A stretch of DNA of 64,000 nucleotides from Arcobacter nitrofigilis DSM 7299 (lineage in GTDB: Bacteria > Campylobacterota > Campylobacteria > Campylobacterales > Arcobacteraceae). Of this stretch, positions 1 to 9,426 are shown in pieces (within the stretch, counting starts at the first letter, position 1; the number at the start of each line of letters is the position of its first letter). The stretch covers positions 496,001 through 560,000 of the forward strand of contig NC_014166.1 of NCBI RefSeq assembly GCF_000092245.1, given 5' to 3'. Position numbers and translations under genes: made by a program. The notes under the pieces are model-generated. The model was given only the letters and a program-made list of their open reading frames with translations, ran no database searches and had not been told where the DNA came from.

Positions 1-563
1 AAGTTTGCTCCATCTTCTGTAACCATTTGAAGTCTTTGTACATCACTAGTACCTCCACTTGGATAAAGACAAGCCACTTGAATATTATCTTTATTTTTAA
101 AAGTATTTAAGGCAGCTGGTCCTGTATCACCAGAAGTTGCAGCTAAAATTAAATATTTTTCATCTTTGCTTTTTGCTATTGAACTTAATATTGAACCAAA
201 AGGTTGTAGTGCCATATCCTTAAAAGCTCTTGTAGGTCCATGATATTGTTCATGTACAAATAAGTCATTTTCTATTTTAACTACAGGACAAGGATTTGAA
301 GCATCATCAAAGTTATCATATAAATCTAAAGCTTTTTTTATTTCACTTTCATCTATATCAATATCAAAAGCTTTAAGTATGTCATATGCTAATTCTTTAT
401 AGCTTGAGTTTATATGATTTTGTAAAAAGTCATCTTCAAGTTTTGGCAAACTTTTGGGTACATAAAGTCCTCCAAAAGAAGCACTCGGGCTTAAAATTGC
501 TTCACTAAAACTTACTTCTTTAGCTTTAACTCCATCATTTCCTCTTGTTTCTATAAAATTCAT
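1..563 (-). CDS. thrC: Threonine synthase, 5' part only (runs off the window)
   Basis: Converts O-phosphohomoserine to threonine with PLP in the cytoplasm. The visible N-terminal part, about 187 residues, begins MNFIETRGND and contains the conserved stretch around HGPTRAFKDMALQPFG, in which the lysine after AF is the PLP-binding residue of this family, followed by AATSGDTGPAAL and YPSGGTSDVQRLQM. The ATG at 561-563 lies 14 bp downstream of the argB stop on the same strand, so the two are probably cotranscribed. The C-terminal half lies outside the window, so integrity cannot be judged. Confidence 0.93.
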   Translation of the reverse strand, partial: MNFIETRGNDGVKAKEVSFSEAILSPSASFGGLYVPKSLPKLEDDFLQNHINSSYKELAYDILKAFDIDIDESEIKKALDLYDNFDDASNPCPVVKIENDLFVHEQYHGPTRAFKDMALQPFGSILSSIAKSKDEKYLILAATSGDTGPAALNTFKNKDNIQVACLYPSGGTSDVQRLQMVTEDGAN

Positions 564-577
564 ATTAGTCCTTACTT

Positions 578-1477
578 TTAGTCATTTAATAATTTTTCTA
601 AATTTATTCCATTATTTGGATTATCTTTTCTTACAAATTGTGTACCAATTCCATCGCTTGTAAATAGCTCAAGAATAATAGAATGCTCAACTCTTCCATC
701 TATTATGTGAGCTTTATTTACTCCATTGTAAATAGCGTCTATACAAGAGTCAACTTTTGGAATCATACCACCTGCTATTGTTCCATCTTCTTTGTAAGCT
801 TCAACATCTGATTTATCTAATGAGTTTAATAGGTTTTTATCTTTGTCTAATACTCCTACAATATCTGTTAAGAATAAAACTTTTTGTGCTCCAAGTGCAA
901 TAGCTATTTTACTAGCTGCCACATCTGCATTTATATTAAATCCAGGGTGACCAGGTTCTTTAGCATCTGCAATTGGTGCAATAACTGGAACAAAACCTTC
1001 ATTTATAAGATTTGTAATCATTTTTCCATTTATCTCAGTAATAACACCTGTATATCCAAACTTACCACCATCTTTTGCTTGGGCTTTAATAATAGAAGAA
1101 TCTTTTCCAGAAATACCTATGGCTTTTGCACCATGGTGATTTAATAGTGAAGTTATGTTTTTATTAATCTCTCCACTTAAAACCATTTCCACAACTCTCA
1201 TACTATCAGCACAAGTTACCCTATGTCCATCAATAAATTCAGAGTGAATCTCAAGTTTTTTCAGTAATTCAGAAATTCTAGCTCCTCCACCATGTACGAT
1301 TACAGGTTTGATTCCTACAAGTGAAAGTAGGGCTATATCTTGGGCAAATTTTTCTTGTAAAGCAGGAGAAGTTTGTGCACTTCCACCATATTTGATAACA
1401 ATTATTTTTCCATAAAACTTTTTGATATATGGTATGGCTTCGAGTAATGTTTCTACAGTTGTATTTTTTATTTGCAT
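578..1477 (-). CDS. argB: Acetylglutamate kinase
   Basis: Phosphorylates N-acetylglutamate in the second step of arginine biosynthesis (cytoplasmic amino-acid kinase fold). The 299 residues are full length for ArgB. The nucleotide-binding KYGGSA stretch lies near residues 29-34 and the substrate loop HGGGARI near 62-68. The C-terminal half has KVLFLTDIVGV and GGMIPKVDSC, typical of the family. The start is the ATG at 1475-1477 with an AAGG upstream. A TATAAT-like -10 box lies about 30 bp upstream on the minus strand. thrC follows 14 bp downstream. Confidence 0.95.
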   Translation of the reverse strand: MQIKNTTVETLLEAIPYIKKFYGKIIVIKYGGSAQTSPALQEKFAQDIALLSLVGIKPVIVHGGGARISELLKKLEIHSEFIDGHRVTCADSMRVVEMVLSGEINKNITSLLNHHGAKAIGISGKDSSIIKAQAKDGGKFGYTGVITEINGKMITNLINEGFVPVIAPIADAKEPGHPGFNINADVAASKIAIALGAQKVLFLTDIVGVLDKDKNLLNSLDKSDVEAYKEDGTIAGGMIPKVDSCIDAIYNGVNKAHIIDGRVEHSIILELFTSDGIGTQFVRKDNPNNGINLEKLLND

Positions 1478-1506
1478 AATTTTAAAACCTTGTTAAAAAG
1501 TGAGGC

Positions 1507-1539
1507 ATTATACAACAAACTTTCTTTTTGTAATATAAT
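1507..1539. promoter_or_regulatory. Divergent -10 boxes for argB and addA
   Basis: The 95-bp gap between argB and addA holds TATAAT on the minus strand (1507-1512, facing argB) and TATAAT on the plus strand (1534-1539, facing addA). Positions relative to the starts suit back-to-back promoters. No clear -35 elements are seen, which is normal for Campylobacterota sigma-70 promoters. Confidence 0.5.
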
Positions 1540-1572
1540 GCAATATTTGGTAGATTTTTAGTATCATTTTTT

Positions 1573-4308
1573 ATGAAAAATTATTTAGCATTAAAAGCTA
1601 GTGCAGGAAGTGGGAAAACTTTTGCATTGACTGTAAGATACATATCGTTGTTATTAAAAGGGGCTAGTCCTACAGAGATTTTAGCTTTAACTTTTACTAA
1701 TAAAGCTGCAAAAGAGATGAGTGAAAGAATCTTTAAAACCCTAAAGAGTTTGGGTGAAGATAAGGTTTACTTAGAACAAATATCAAGTGTATCAGAACTA
1801 TCAGTTGAGCAAATACTGAATAAAAAAGATTATCTAATAAACTTATATTTAAATTCCGAACTCTCTATTTATACAATTGATAAATTTGTAAATAAAATAT
1901 TAAGAGAGTTTAGTGGATATATTGGTGTTGATGATGACTTCTCTATAAAACAAGATAATATAGAAAATCTTGAATATAAATTCTTACAATCACTAAATTT
2001 AGAAAATTTTGATAAATTGATTAACTTCTCATATTATGAAGCTAAAAAATTTAACTCTATATTTGATATTTTTTTAAATCTAAATGAAAAAAATGAAGAT
2101 TTTAAAATAGTTCCAATAGAAGAAAATCTAATAAACCTACAAAAAAACTTAGCTTTAGAAATTGCATTTAGATTAAAAAAACATATTCAAAATTGCCCAA
2201 GTGCTTCAAACGCGGCTTTAAAATCTGTTGATTTTGAGAACTTCGAAGAGTTATTGCTTAAAGGAAAAACTTGGCTTACAAAAGAGGTATCTACTGATTC
2301 TAGGGATTTTAAAAAGTGTTCTAATGAAGAGTTTGAACAGAACTTCCAAGAACTAAAGATGCAAATAAGTAATTACTATAAATTAAGATCTTCTTATTCT
2401 CTTAGTTCTTTATATGAGTTGTACAAGTTGTTTAAGGATTTTAAAAAGAGCTATAATAAAAATAAAAACTATTTTACTTTTAATGATATTTCAAACTATG
2501 TTTATGAGTTACTCTCAAGTAAAATTGATAAAGACTTTTTATACTTTAGACTAGATAGTAAATATAATCATATTTTAATAGATGAGTTCCAAGATACTTC
2601 ACTTTTACAATACAAAATTTTAGAACCACTTATAGAAGAAGCACTTTCAGGTAATAGTGAAAAGTTCAAGTCATTTTTTTATGTGGGTGATATTAAACAA
2701 TCAATTTATAGATTTAGGGGTGGAAAAAGGGAACTTTTTGATTTTGTAAGTAAAAAACACAATCAAATAGAAACTGAGATTTTAAATACAAACTTTAGAA
2801 GTGCTAAAAACATAGTTGAGTTTGTAAATAGGGCATTCATAAATTTAAATAATTATGAATACTATGAGCAATTAAGTAATATTGAAAATGGTTATGTGGA
2901 AGTAATAAGTGATGATAAACTAAAAGAAGAGGAAAAATATCAAACAATAGCAAGTACAATTGCTAAACTTATTAGAAAAAATATTGATCCAAATTCAATT
3001 GCTATTTTAACATATACAAATGATGATGTTCTGGAACTTTATTCATACTTAAGTAAGATGTTTCCAACACTTAAAATCTCTACAGAGATGACTTCAAAAC
3101 TTATTAATCAAGAGAATGTAAAAGCTTGTATAAATGCTATAAAATATCTTTATTACAAAGAAAATATTTATAAAGAGAATTTAAATGCAATAATTGGAAA
3201 TGCTCCAAATACAAAATTAGATTTTGATTTCGATTTAGAAGAGAATAAGGTATTTGAACTTGTTTTAAAAGTGGCAAAATATTTTAATATCTTAGATGAC
3301 AATGTAATAAAATTTGTTGAAGAATCAAAAAACTTTACTGATATTGTTGATTTTGTTTATGAAGTTGATTTAATGGAAACCCCAATTGAAAATAAAGAGC
3401 AAATTGGTTTACAAATTTTGACAATCTTTAAATCAAAAGGATTAGAATTTGATACTGTAATTTTACTTGACAGAATTAAAAATAAAAATGCAGATAGAAG
3501 TTCTTTATTATTTGAATATAGTGGAGTTTATTTAGATAATCTATATTATAAAATCTCAAATCTAGAAAACTTTGATAAAAACTATAAACGAGCCTTAAAT
3601 AAAGAAAAAGCATTGCAAGCAGAAGATGAATTAAATATTTTATATGTAGCTTTAACAAGGGCAAAAAGTAATTTGTTTATTTTCAAAAAAGAAGAAAAAT
3701 CAGTTTTTGATTTACTTGGATTAGAGTCTTGTAAGATAGGTGAGTTAGTTATAAATGAATTTACAAAAGATTCTAATGAAAAAATAGAAAAAATAGAGTA
3801 TAAACCTCTAAGTTTAGGTAGACAAAAAAATAAATCAGTTAAAGATTATGATGAAGATTTTGAATTAAAAGCTAGATATTTTGGAATAGCAACACACTAT
3901 TGTTTAGAGATGATGAATGACTTTACAATTGAACAATTAGAGTACTCTTTAAATCTTACAAAAAGCAGATATTCTGTCTATTTAAAAGATAATGACTTTG
4001 ATGAGATAAAACAAAGAATATCTTTACTAATTCAAAATGAAGAGTTTAATAGCTTTTTAGAAGATGCAAATTTTTTAAGGGAACAATCTTTGATTTACAA
4101 TGGAGAAATCAAAATAATAGATTTACTTATAGAAAAAGAGAACAAATACTATATTTTTGATTATAAAACAACAGTTCAAGAAAATACAGAACACGAAAAA
4201 CAAATATCATTTTATAAAAAAGCAATAAAAGAGATAAGTAACAGTGATGAGGTATATGCTTATTTAGTATATTTAGGAAATGAAAAAGCTTATTTAAAAG
4301 CTATTTAA
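1573..4308 (+). CDS. addA: AddA/RecB-like helicase-nuclease
   Basis: UvrD-type superfamily 1 helicase fused to a C-terminal RecB-family nuclease, expected to process double-strand DNA ends for recombination. Helicase motifs are complete: Walker A ASAGSGKT (9-16), DEFQD (337-341), VGDIKQSIYRFRGG (from 371), KGLEFDTVILLD, and YVALTRA (from 691). The nuclease has GIATH (771-775), Asp850, and FDYKT with Asp863 and Lys865; the D-12-D-x-K spacing matches RecB. It is annotated as RecB-like in relatives, but the AddA name fits the Campylobacterota AddAB system. The partner AddB is not in the window. The 3' end overlaps convergent thiE by 4 bp. The RBS is weak. Confidence 0.85.
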   Translation: MKNYLALKASAGSGKTFALTVRYISLLLKGASPTEILALTFTNKAAKEMSERIFKTLKSLGEDKVYLEQISSVSELSVEQILNKKDYLINLYLNSELSIYTIDKFVNKILREFSGYIGVDDDFSIKQDNIENLEYKFLQSLNLENFDKLINFSYYEAKKFNSIFDIFLNLNEKNEDFKIVPIEENLINLQKNLALEIAFRLKKHIQNCPSASNAALKSVDFENFEELLLKGKTWLTKEVSTDSRDFKKCSNEEFEQNFQELKMQISNYYKLRSSYSLSSLYELYKLFKDFKKSYNKNKNYFTFNDISNYVYELLSSKIDKDFLYFRLDSKYNHILIDEFQDTSLLQYKILEPLIEEALSGNSEKFKSFFYVGDIKQSIYRFRGGKRELFDFVSKKHNQIETEILNTNFRSAKNIVEFVNRAFINLNNYEYYEQLSNIENGYVEVISDDKLKEEEKYQTIASTIAKLIRKNIDPNSIAILTYTNDDVLELYSYLSKMFPTLKISTEMTSKLINQENVKACINAIKYLYYKENIYKENLNAIIGNAPNTKLDFDFDLEENKVFELVLKVAKYFNILDDNVIKFVEESKNFTDIVDFVYEVDLMETPIENKEQIGLQILTIFKSKGLEFDTVILLDRIKNKNADRSSLLFEYSGVYLDNLYYKISNLENFDKNYKRALNKEKALQAEDELNILYVALTRAKSNLFIFKKEEKSVFDLLGLESCKIGELVINEFTKDSNEKIEKIEYKPLSLGRQKNKSVKDYDEDFELKARYFGIATHYCLEMMNDFTIEQLEYSLNLTKSRYSVYLKDNDFDEIKQRISLLIQNEEFNSFLEDANFLREQSLIYNGEIKIIDLLIEKENKYYIFDYKTTVQENTEHEKQISFYKKAIKEISNSDEVYAYLVYLGNEKAYLKAI

Positions 4309-4865
4309 ATGAAGTATCTAATTGAGGCAAAACCAAAAACTTGGCAATCTTGTATCTGCTTTATTTGTAAGTCAGCAATAATACCACCAAGTGCTATTAT
4401 TTTTATCTGATATTTTTTTTGCATATCTTCTAATGCTTTAATTCCCTTTTCTTGCCCTTTATTTGGGGTATAAAAAATAGGAGAGTAAGTTATAGCATCT
4501 GCTTTTTCTTTTATAGCTTTTTCTATATCTTTTTCATTGTGACAAGATATTATTGTGTATATATTTTTTTCTTTTGCAATTTTTATTTTATCAAATTGTT
4601 GTGAAGTTAGGTGAATGCCACAATTTAGGTTTATTGCTAATTCTAAGTTCCTATTTAAAATAATTTGTTTTATGTTGAACTTTTTACAAGTATTTATGAA
4701 TATATTTGCTAACTCTTCATAATTTGCTGATTCCTTATCTCTAAAACATGCCATATCAACTCTTTTATTGGTTAATATATCTTCTAGTTTTTCTTTAAAT
4801 GTATTTTTATCATTTGTATAATATTGGGGGTCAGTAATAAGATAATAATTAAAAGTTTGATTCAT
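4305..4865 (-). CDS. thiE: Thiamine phosphate synthase family protein (ThiE/TenI type)
   Basis: Probably joins the pyrimidine and thiazole moieties of thiamine. The 186-residue TIM-barrel-like protein has the family landmarks YLITDP near the start, GIHLTSQ, TIISCHNEKDIEKA, ADAITYSPIFYTPNKGQEKGI and IIALGGI. It is shorter than typical ThiE (about 210), so a TenI-like or divergent ThiE role remains possible. It is convergent with addA, sharing 4 bp, and lies downstream of atpB behind a strong terminator. Confidence 0.7.
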   Translation of the reverse strand: MNQTFNYYLITDPQYYTNDKNTFKEKLEDILTNKRVDMACFRDKESANYEELANIFINTCKKFNIKQIILNRNLELAINLNCGIHLTSQQFDKIKIAKEKNIYTIISCHNEKDIEKAIKEKADAITYSPIFYTPNKGQEKGIKALEDMQKKYQIKIIALGGIIADLQIKQIQDCQVFGFASIRYFI

Positions 4866-4888
4866 CTTTAGCCTAGTTATTGGGTATA

Positions 4889-4921
4889 AAAAAAGGGAAG
4901 ACGAGAAGTCTTCCCTTTTTT
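4889..4921 (-). terminator. Intrinsic terminator after atpB
   Basis: A near-perfect stem (4889-4902 pairing with 4908-4921, loop GAGAA) includes the core GGGAAGAC/GTCTTCCC. A/T runs on both sides let it work in either direction. It lies downstream of atpB and just upstream of thiE on the minus strand. Confidence 0.85.
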
Positions 4922-4930
4922 AAGAGTCAT

Positions 4931-5012
4931 TTATTAATGATTCTCAGCCCATAATAAAACCGTTTAGGTTTTATTAATGCTTTCAGATCATTAAAAGTGA
5001 CGTTAGTCACTT
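4931..5012 (-). repeat. Hairpins with TTATTAATG repeats at 40-bp spacing in the atpB 3' region
   Basis: TTATTAATG occurs at 4931, 4971 and 5011, exactly 40 bp apart; the last copy covers the atpB stop. Between the copies sit separate perfect hairpins: AATAAAACC/GGTTTTATT (4953-4961 with 4967-4975) and AAGTGAC/GTCACTT (4995-5001 with 5006-5012). These precede the main terminator. The stems differ in sequence, so this is a repeated layout rather than a simple tandem copy. Function unknown. Confidence 0.6.
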
Positions 5013-5013
5013 A

Positions 5014-5700
5014 TTAATGGTCTTCATGCTCCATCATGATAGAACCTGCGATATATACGTAAGTTAAAATCATGAAAATAAACGCTTGTAAAAATGCAAA
5101 CGCTGTTAATAGGAAAAATCCTGGAAGTGGTAATAACCAAGGTACTAACATTAAAAGTACCATAAGGAACATATCATCCCCTCTAATTGAACCAAAAAGT
5201 CTGAATGATAATGAAATAATTCTAGATATATGAGAAATAATTTCAATAGGGAACATTAATGGAGCTAAAATAGGCATAGGTCCCATAAAATGAGCAAAAT
5301 AACCTACAAAACCATTTTTCTTAATACCTAAGTAGTTGTAGTAAACAAATACAATTAATGCTAATGCTAAAGTAAAGTTGATATTACTAGTAGTAGATTC
5401 AAACCCTGGAACTACTCCCATTAAGTTTGCAACAAGAACAACTAGACCTAATGAACCAATTAATGGTAAATATCTTCTAGCATTTTCTTCTCCCATAGTA
5501 TCAGCACCCATAGATACAACACCACCGATATATGCTTCCATTACATTTTGTGCACCAGTTGGAACTAGTTGCATCTTTCTTGTTGCCGCTCTTGCAACTA
5601 AAAATATAATCGCAATTACTAAAATATAATGCGACAGGATAATCCATTCTTGACTATGACCACCGATAGCGCCTAAGAATGTAAATAATCTTCCTTCCAT
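5014..5700 (-). CDS. atpB: F0F1 ATP synthase subunit a
   Basis: Integral membrane proton-channel subunit of ATP synthase. The 228-residue protein is strongly hydrophobic and has the family segments AYIGGVVSMGADTMGEENARRYLPLIGSLGL, and IEIISHISRIISLSFRLFGSIRGDDM, which carries the essential channel arginine. The ATG at 5698-5700 is preceded by a good AAGGAAG ribosome-binding site. The gene stands alone with no other atp genes nearby, as is usual for atpB in Campylobacterota. It is followed by an unusual series of hairpins. Confidence 0.95.
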   Translation of the reverse strand: MEGRLFTFLGAIGGHSQEWIILSHYILVIAIIFLVARAATRKMQLVPTGAQNVMEAYIGGVVSMGADTMGEENARRYLPLIGSLGLVVLVANLMGVVPGFESTTSNINFTLALALIVFVYYNYLGIKKNGFVGYFAHFMGPMPILAPLMFPIEIISHISRIISLSFRLFGSIRGDDMFLMVLLMLVPWLLPLPGFFLLTAFAFLQAFIFMILTYVYIAGSIMMEHEDH

Positions 5701-5792
5701 TTTCTTCCTTCTATGTGATTTTCTTCTATTTAATTATGGTGCCTATTATATACTGAAATTTCTAAATTTTTTATAAATAGAATAAAAAATAA

Positions 5793-7013
5793 TCAGATTT
5801 GTTTAAATCTGTAACCATTTTGTTTCAAATTTTCTCTTATTACTTTTTGGTGTTCTTCACCTTTTGTCTCTAATGAAACAGTAAGATAAGCTTCACCAAA
5901 CTCCAGTTTTATCGAACTTCTATCGTAATCTATTTGAACAATATTTGCATCACTTGATTGAAAAATTGATGTCAAATGCATCAAAGAACCTGGTTTATCT
6001 ATAAGTGTTACCATAAGATTCATTTTTCTATAAGATTTTACTAAACCTTTTTCAATAATTTGAGATAACATAGTTACATCAATATTTCCACCACTAATAA
6101 TTGCACAAACTTTAGAGTTTTCTATATCTATTCTTTTGTGCATAAGTGCTGCAACTGAAACTGCACCTGCACCTTCAACTACAAGTTTGTGTTTTTCAAG
6201 TAAAAATAAAATTGCATTTGCTATCTCATGTTCTTCCACTTCTACTACTTCATCCACATATTCTAAAGCATATTCAAGAAGTTTTGGTGTTACAACTTTT
6301 ACTGCAATTCCATCTGCTATTGTTTTTACAGAAGTTGAATCAATAGGTAATCTTGCTTCAAAAGAGTCTTTCATTCCCCTTGCACCACTTGCAACAACAC
6401 CTATAATTTTTATATTAGGATTTATAGATTTAGCAGCAACTGCAGCTCCTGCGATTAATCCACCACCACCAATTGGAATTACTAAAACTTCTAAATCTTC
6501 TATTTGTTCAATAATCTCTAATCCAATAGTTCCTTGTCCTGCAATTACTTTATCATTAGCAAAAGCATGAATAAATGTTTTATTATTCTCTTCACAAAAT
6601 TTAATAGCAGCTGCATACGCTTCATCATAGTTTTGACCAGTTAAAACAACATTTGCTCCATATTGTTTAACACCACTTACTTTTGTAAGAGGTGTAGCTT
6701 CAGGCATAAATATAGTTGCATCACAGCCAAAATAGTTTCCTGCATAAGCAATACCTTGGGCATGATTTCCAGCACTAGCTGCTACTATTCCTATATTTCT
6801 AGTCTCTTCATCAAGTGATGCAACTTTATTAAAAGCACCTCTTATTTTGAAACTTCCTGTTAATTGTAGGTTCTCTTTTTTTAAGAAAACATTACTATTA
6901 AGTTCTTCACTTAAAAATGGTGCATAAGTAAGAGGAGTTTTTAATATGATTCCTTCTAGTTTTTCTTTTGCGTCTTTTATATCTTTTAATGTAATCATTT
7001 TGTATCTTTTCAT
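5793..7013 (-). CDS. ilvA: Threonine dehydratase with C-terminal ACT domain
   Basis: PLP enzyme deaminating threonine to 2-oxobutyrate, the entry to isoleucine synthesis. SFKIRGAFNK carries the PLP lysine (Lys56 from the first start), SAGNHAQGIAYA is the substrate loop, and PIGGGGLIAG binds the PLP phosphate. The last 80 residues (NLMVTLIDKPGSLMHLTSIF onward) form one ACT domain, as in short-form IlvA/TdcB-like enzymes of about 400 aa. The start may be the internal ATG five codons later (6996-6998); neither has a strong RBS. It precedes no obvious operon partner; metE lies upstream behind a terminator. Confidence 0.88.
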   Translation of the reverse strand: MKRYKMITLKDIKDAKEKLEGIILKTPLTYAPFLSEELNSNVFLKKENLQLTGSFKIRGAFNKVASLDEETRNIGIVAASAGNHAQGIAYAGNYFGCDATIFMPEATPLTKVSGVKQYGANVVLTGQNYDEAYAAAIKFCEENNKTFIHAFANDKVIAGQGTIGLEIIEQIEDLEVLVIPIGGGGLIAGAAVAAKSINPNIKIIGVVASGARGMKDSFEARLPIDSTSVKTIADGIAVKVVTPKLLEYALEYVDEVVEVEEHEIANAILFLLEKHKLVVEGAGAVSVAALMHKRIDIENSKVCAIISGGNIDVTMLSQIIEKGLVKSYRKMNLMVTLIDKPGSLMHLTSIFQSSDANIVQIDYDRSSIKLEFGEAYLTVSLETKGEEHQKVIRENLKQNGYRFKQI

Positions 7014-7078
7014 ATTTTTTGTTTGAAATGTTATCTAAAAATAGTTTTTAGTAATATTATTTGAATAAAAACTATTTT

Positions 7079-7106
7079 TAAATAAGGGGAAATAACCCCT
7101 TATTTA
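7079..7106 (-). terminator. Intrinsic terminator after metE
   Basis: An 11-bp perfect stem (7079-7089 pairing with 7096-7106) has a GGGG/CCCC core and is followed on the minus strand by an A/T-rich run. It overlaps the metE stop codon and separates metE from ilvA. Confidence 0.75.
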
Positions 7107-9379
7107 TTCTCCTTCTTTATAATCTCTACTGCTTTTACCATATTTTTTAAACTTGGAATCACTTCTTCCCATTTTCTAGTTTTTAAACCACAATCTGGAT
7201 TAATCCAAAGTTGTTCTTTGGGTAAAACTTCCAAAAGTGCTTTGATTTGTTTTACAATCTCTTCCACACTTGGAATTCTTGGACTATGAATATCATAAAC
7301 ACCAGGTCCTACTTCTTGTTTATAACCATGTTTTTTAAATATTTTTAAAAGTTCATTTCCACTTCTAGCTGTTTCTATTGAAATAACATCTGCATCCATG
7401 TTTTCTATTGTTTCAATAATATCATTAAATTCACTATAACACATGTGGGTATGAATTTGAGTCTCTTTTTTTGCACTACTTACACAAATTTTGAAATCTC
7501 TAACTGACCAATCTTCATAAACTTTAATTTTCTCTTTTCTTAGAGGATATCCTTCTTTAAATGCAGCTTCGTCTACTTGAATTATTTTAATGCCTGCATT
7601 TTGTAAATCATTTACTTCATCACTTAGTGCAATGGCTATTTGTTTTGATACTTCATCTCTTGGTTTGTCATCCCTTACAAATGACCAGTTAAGTATAGTA
7701 ACTGGACCTGTTAGCATTCCTTTCATGATTTTTTTTGTTTTACTTTGTGCATAAGTAATCCAATCAACTGTCATAGGCTTTGGTCTAGATATATCTCCAT
7801 ATATAAAAGGAGGTTTTACACATCTACTTCCATAACTTTGTACCCAGCCATTTAATGTAAAGCCATAACCTTTTAGTTGTTCCCCAAAATATTCAACCAT
7901 GTCATTTCGCTCAGGTTCTCCATGAACTAATACATCTAAATTACACTCTTCTTGAAAAGTTATGCACTCATCAATATAATCTTTCATAGATTTTGTATAC
8001 TCTTCTTTTGTGATTTTATTTGTTTTAAAATCACTTCTTGATTTTCTTATTTCACTTGTTTGTGGAAAGGAACCAATAGTTGTTGTAACAAGAGAATCAT
8101 ATTTTAAAGCCTCTTTTTGTATCTTAATTCTCTCTTCATACTTTCCTTCTCTGTTAAATGTCTTAAAGTTTTCAACTCTATTTTGTACTTCTTTATCATG
8201 TATTAAAGGAGAAGTTTTTCTACTTTTGTTTGAATCTTTGTTTTTATTTAACTCTTTAAGTTCTTTCTCATCTAGATTTTCAATACCTTTATAAAAAACT
8301 TTTGAAAGAAGTGATACTTCTTCAAGTTTTTCGCAAGCAAAACTCAACCAGTTTTTAATTTTCTCATCAAGTTTATTTTCATATTTTAATGTAAATGGAG
8401 TATGTAATAAGGAACAAGATGAGGAGATGATAATTTTATCTTTCTCAACTTTTTGAGAAATCTTTGACAATAAATCTAAAGATTTTTCAAAGTTATTTTT
8501 CCATATATTTCTTCCATCAACTACTCCTGCAATTAGATTTTTATCACTATTTGCAATAAGTTCTAAAGAGGCTAAATTTTCACTTCCATATAAAAAATCA
8601 AGTCCTAATCCCCATATTGGAGTATTAACTAAAATCTTTGTTGCTTCAGTTGAGTGTTCAAAATATGTAGTAACTATTAGTTTTATATTATTTGTTGTAA
8701 GAGATAGGGCATCATATGTTGGTTTTATAAGACTTAAAATTTTTGCATCATTATCTTTTACAAAGATTGGTTCATCTATTTGGATAGTTACAACTTCATC
8801 AAGTTTTGATAACTCATAAAATAGCTCTATATAAATTGGTAATATTTTGTGTAACAACTCAAAAGTATCACCTCTGTCTACTCTTTTTGCTAAAGCTAAA
8901 AATGTGATAGGACCAATAAGATTTATTTTTGTTTTTATTCCTAGGTTTTTTGCTTCATTATATTCATTGATTATCTTTGAAGCATTAAGTTTATACTCAT
9001 CTTCTAAACTAAGTTCTGGAACTATATAGTGATAATTTGTATTAAACCATTTTGTCATCTCCATAGCAACTGAAGATTTATTTCCCCTAGACATTGCAAA
9101 ATATAGCTCTTCACCCCTCAGATTTTTAAATCTCTTTGGAATAGCATTTAACATAATTGCTGTATCTAAAACATTGTCATAAAAACTAAAATCATTTGAA
9201 CTTATATATGAAATACCAGCTTCTTTTTGATAGTTCCAATGTCTTTTCTTAAGTTCACTTGCAACTTTTTGTACTTCATCAAATGAGCAGTTTTTTGCCC
9301 AATAACTTTCTAATACTTTTTTTAACTCCCTTTGTTCTCCAATTCTTGGAAAACCTACTATATATGTGTTTTCTAGCAT
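7100..9379 (-). CDS. metE: Cobalamin-independent methionine synthase
   Basis: Transfers methyl from methyltetrahydrofolate polyglutamate to homocysteine without B12. The 759 residues are full length with two related barrels. The zinc ligands are visible: His645 and Cys647 in THMC and Cys730 in NPDCGLK. They lie four residues later than the His641/Cys643/Cys726 of E. coli MetE, so the catalytic centre is intact. The N-terminal GFPRIGEQRELK is also typical. An AAGGAT RBS precedes the ATG. A small unknown gene lies 47 bp upstream on the same strand. Confidence 0.96.
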   Translation of the reverse strand: MLENTYIVGFPRIGEQRELKKVLESYWAKNCSFDEVQKVASELKKRHWNYQKEAGISYISSNDFSFYDNVLDTAIMLNAIPKRFKNLRGEELYFAMSRGNKSSVAMEMTKWFNTNYHYIVPELSLEDEYKLNASKIINEYNEAKNLGIKTKINLIGPITFLALAKRVDRGDTFELLHKILPIYIELFYELSKLDEVVTIQIDEPIFVKDNDAKILSLIKPTYDALSLTTNNIKLIVTTYFEHSTEATKILVNTPIWGLGLDFLYGSENLASLELIANSDKNLIAGVVDGRNIWKNNFEKSLDLLSKISQKVEKDKIIISSSCSLLHTPFTLKYENKLDEKIKNWLSFACEKLEEVSLLSKVFYKGIENLDEKELKELNKNKDSNKSRKTSPLIHDKEVQNRVENFKTFNREGKYEERIKIQKEALKYDSLVTTTIGSFPQTSEIRKSRSDFKTNKITKEEYTKSMKDYIDECITFQEECNLDVLVHGEPERNDMVEYFGEQLKGYGFTLNGWVQSYGSRCVKPPFIYGDISRPKPMTVDWITYAQSKTKKIMKGMLTGPVTILNWSFVRDDKPRDEVSKQIAIALSDEVNDLQNAGIKIIQVDEAAFKEGYPLRKEKIKVYEDWSVRDFKICVSSAKKETQIHTHMCYSEFNDIIETIENMDADVISIETARSGNELLKIFKKHGYKQEVGPGVYDIHSPRIPSVEEIVKQIKALLEVLPKEQLWINPDCGLKTRKWEEVIPSLKNMVKAVEIIKKENK

Positions 9380-9426
9380 TTTATTATCCTTAATATATTT
9401 TATGTTTATGATTTTTTGTATGTTGA

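Noticed and set aside
4889-5012. Repeats considered as a CRISPR-like array
   Set aside because: Only a 9-bp motif recurs, the intervals contain hairpins rather than unique spacers, and no cas genes are present.
6136-6570. Long plus-strand frame opposite ilvA
   Set aside because: It is fully antisense to a well-supported gene, has biased low-complexity content (Ser/Thr/Ala rich) and no homology-like motif.
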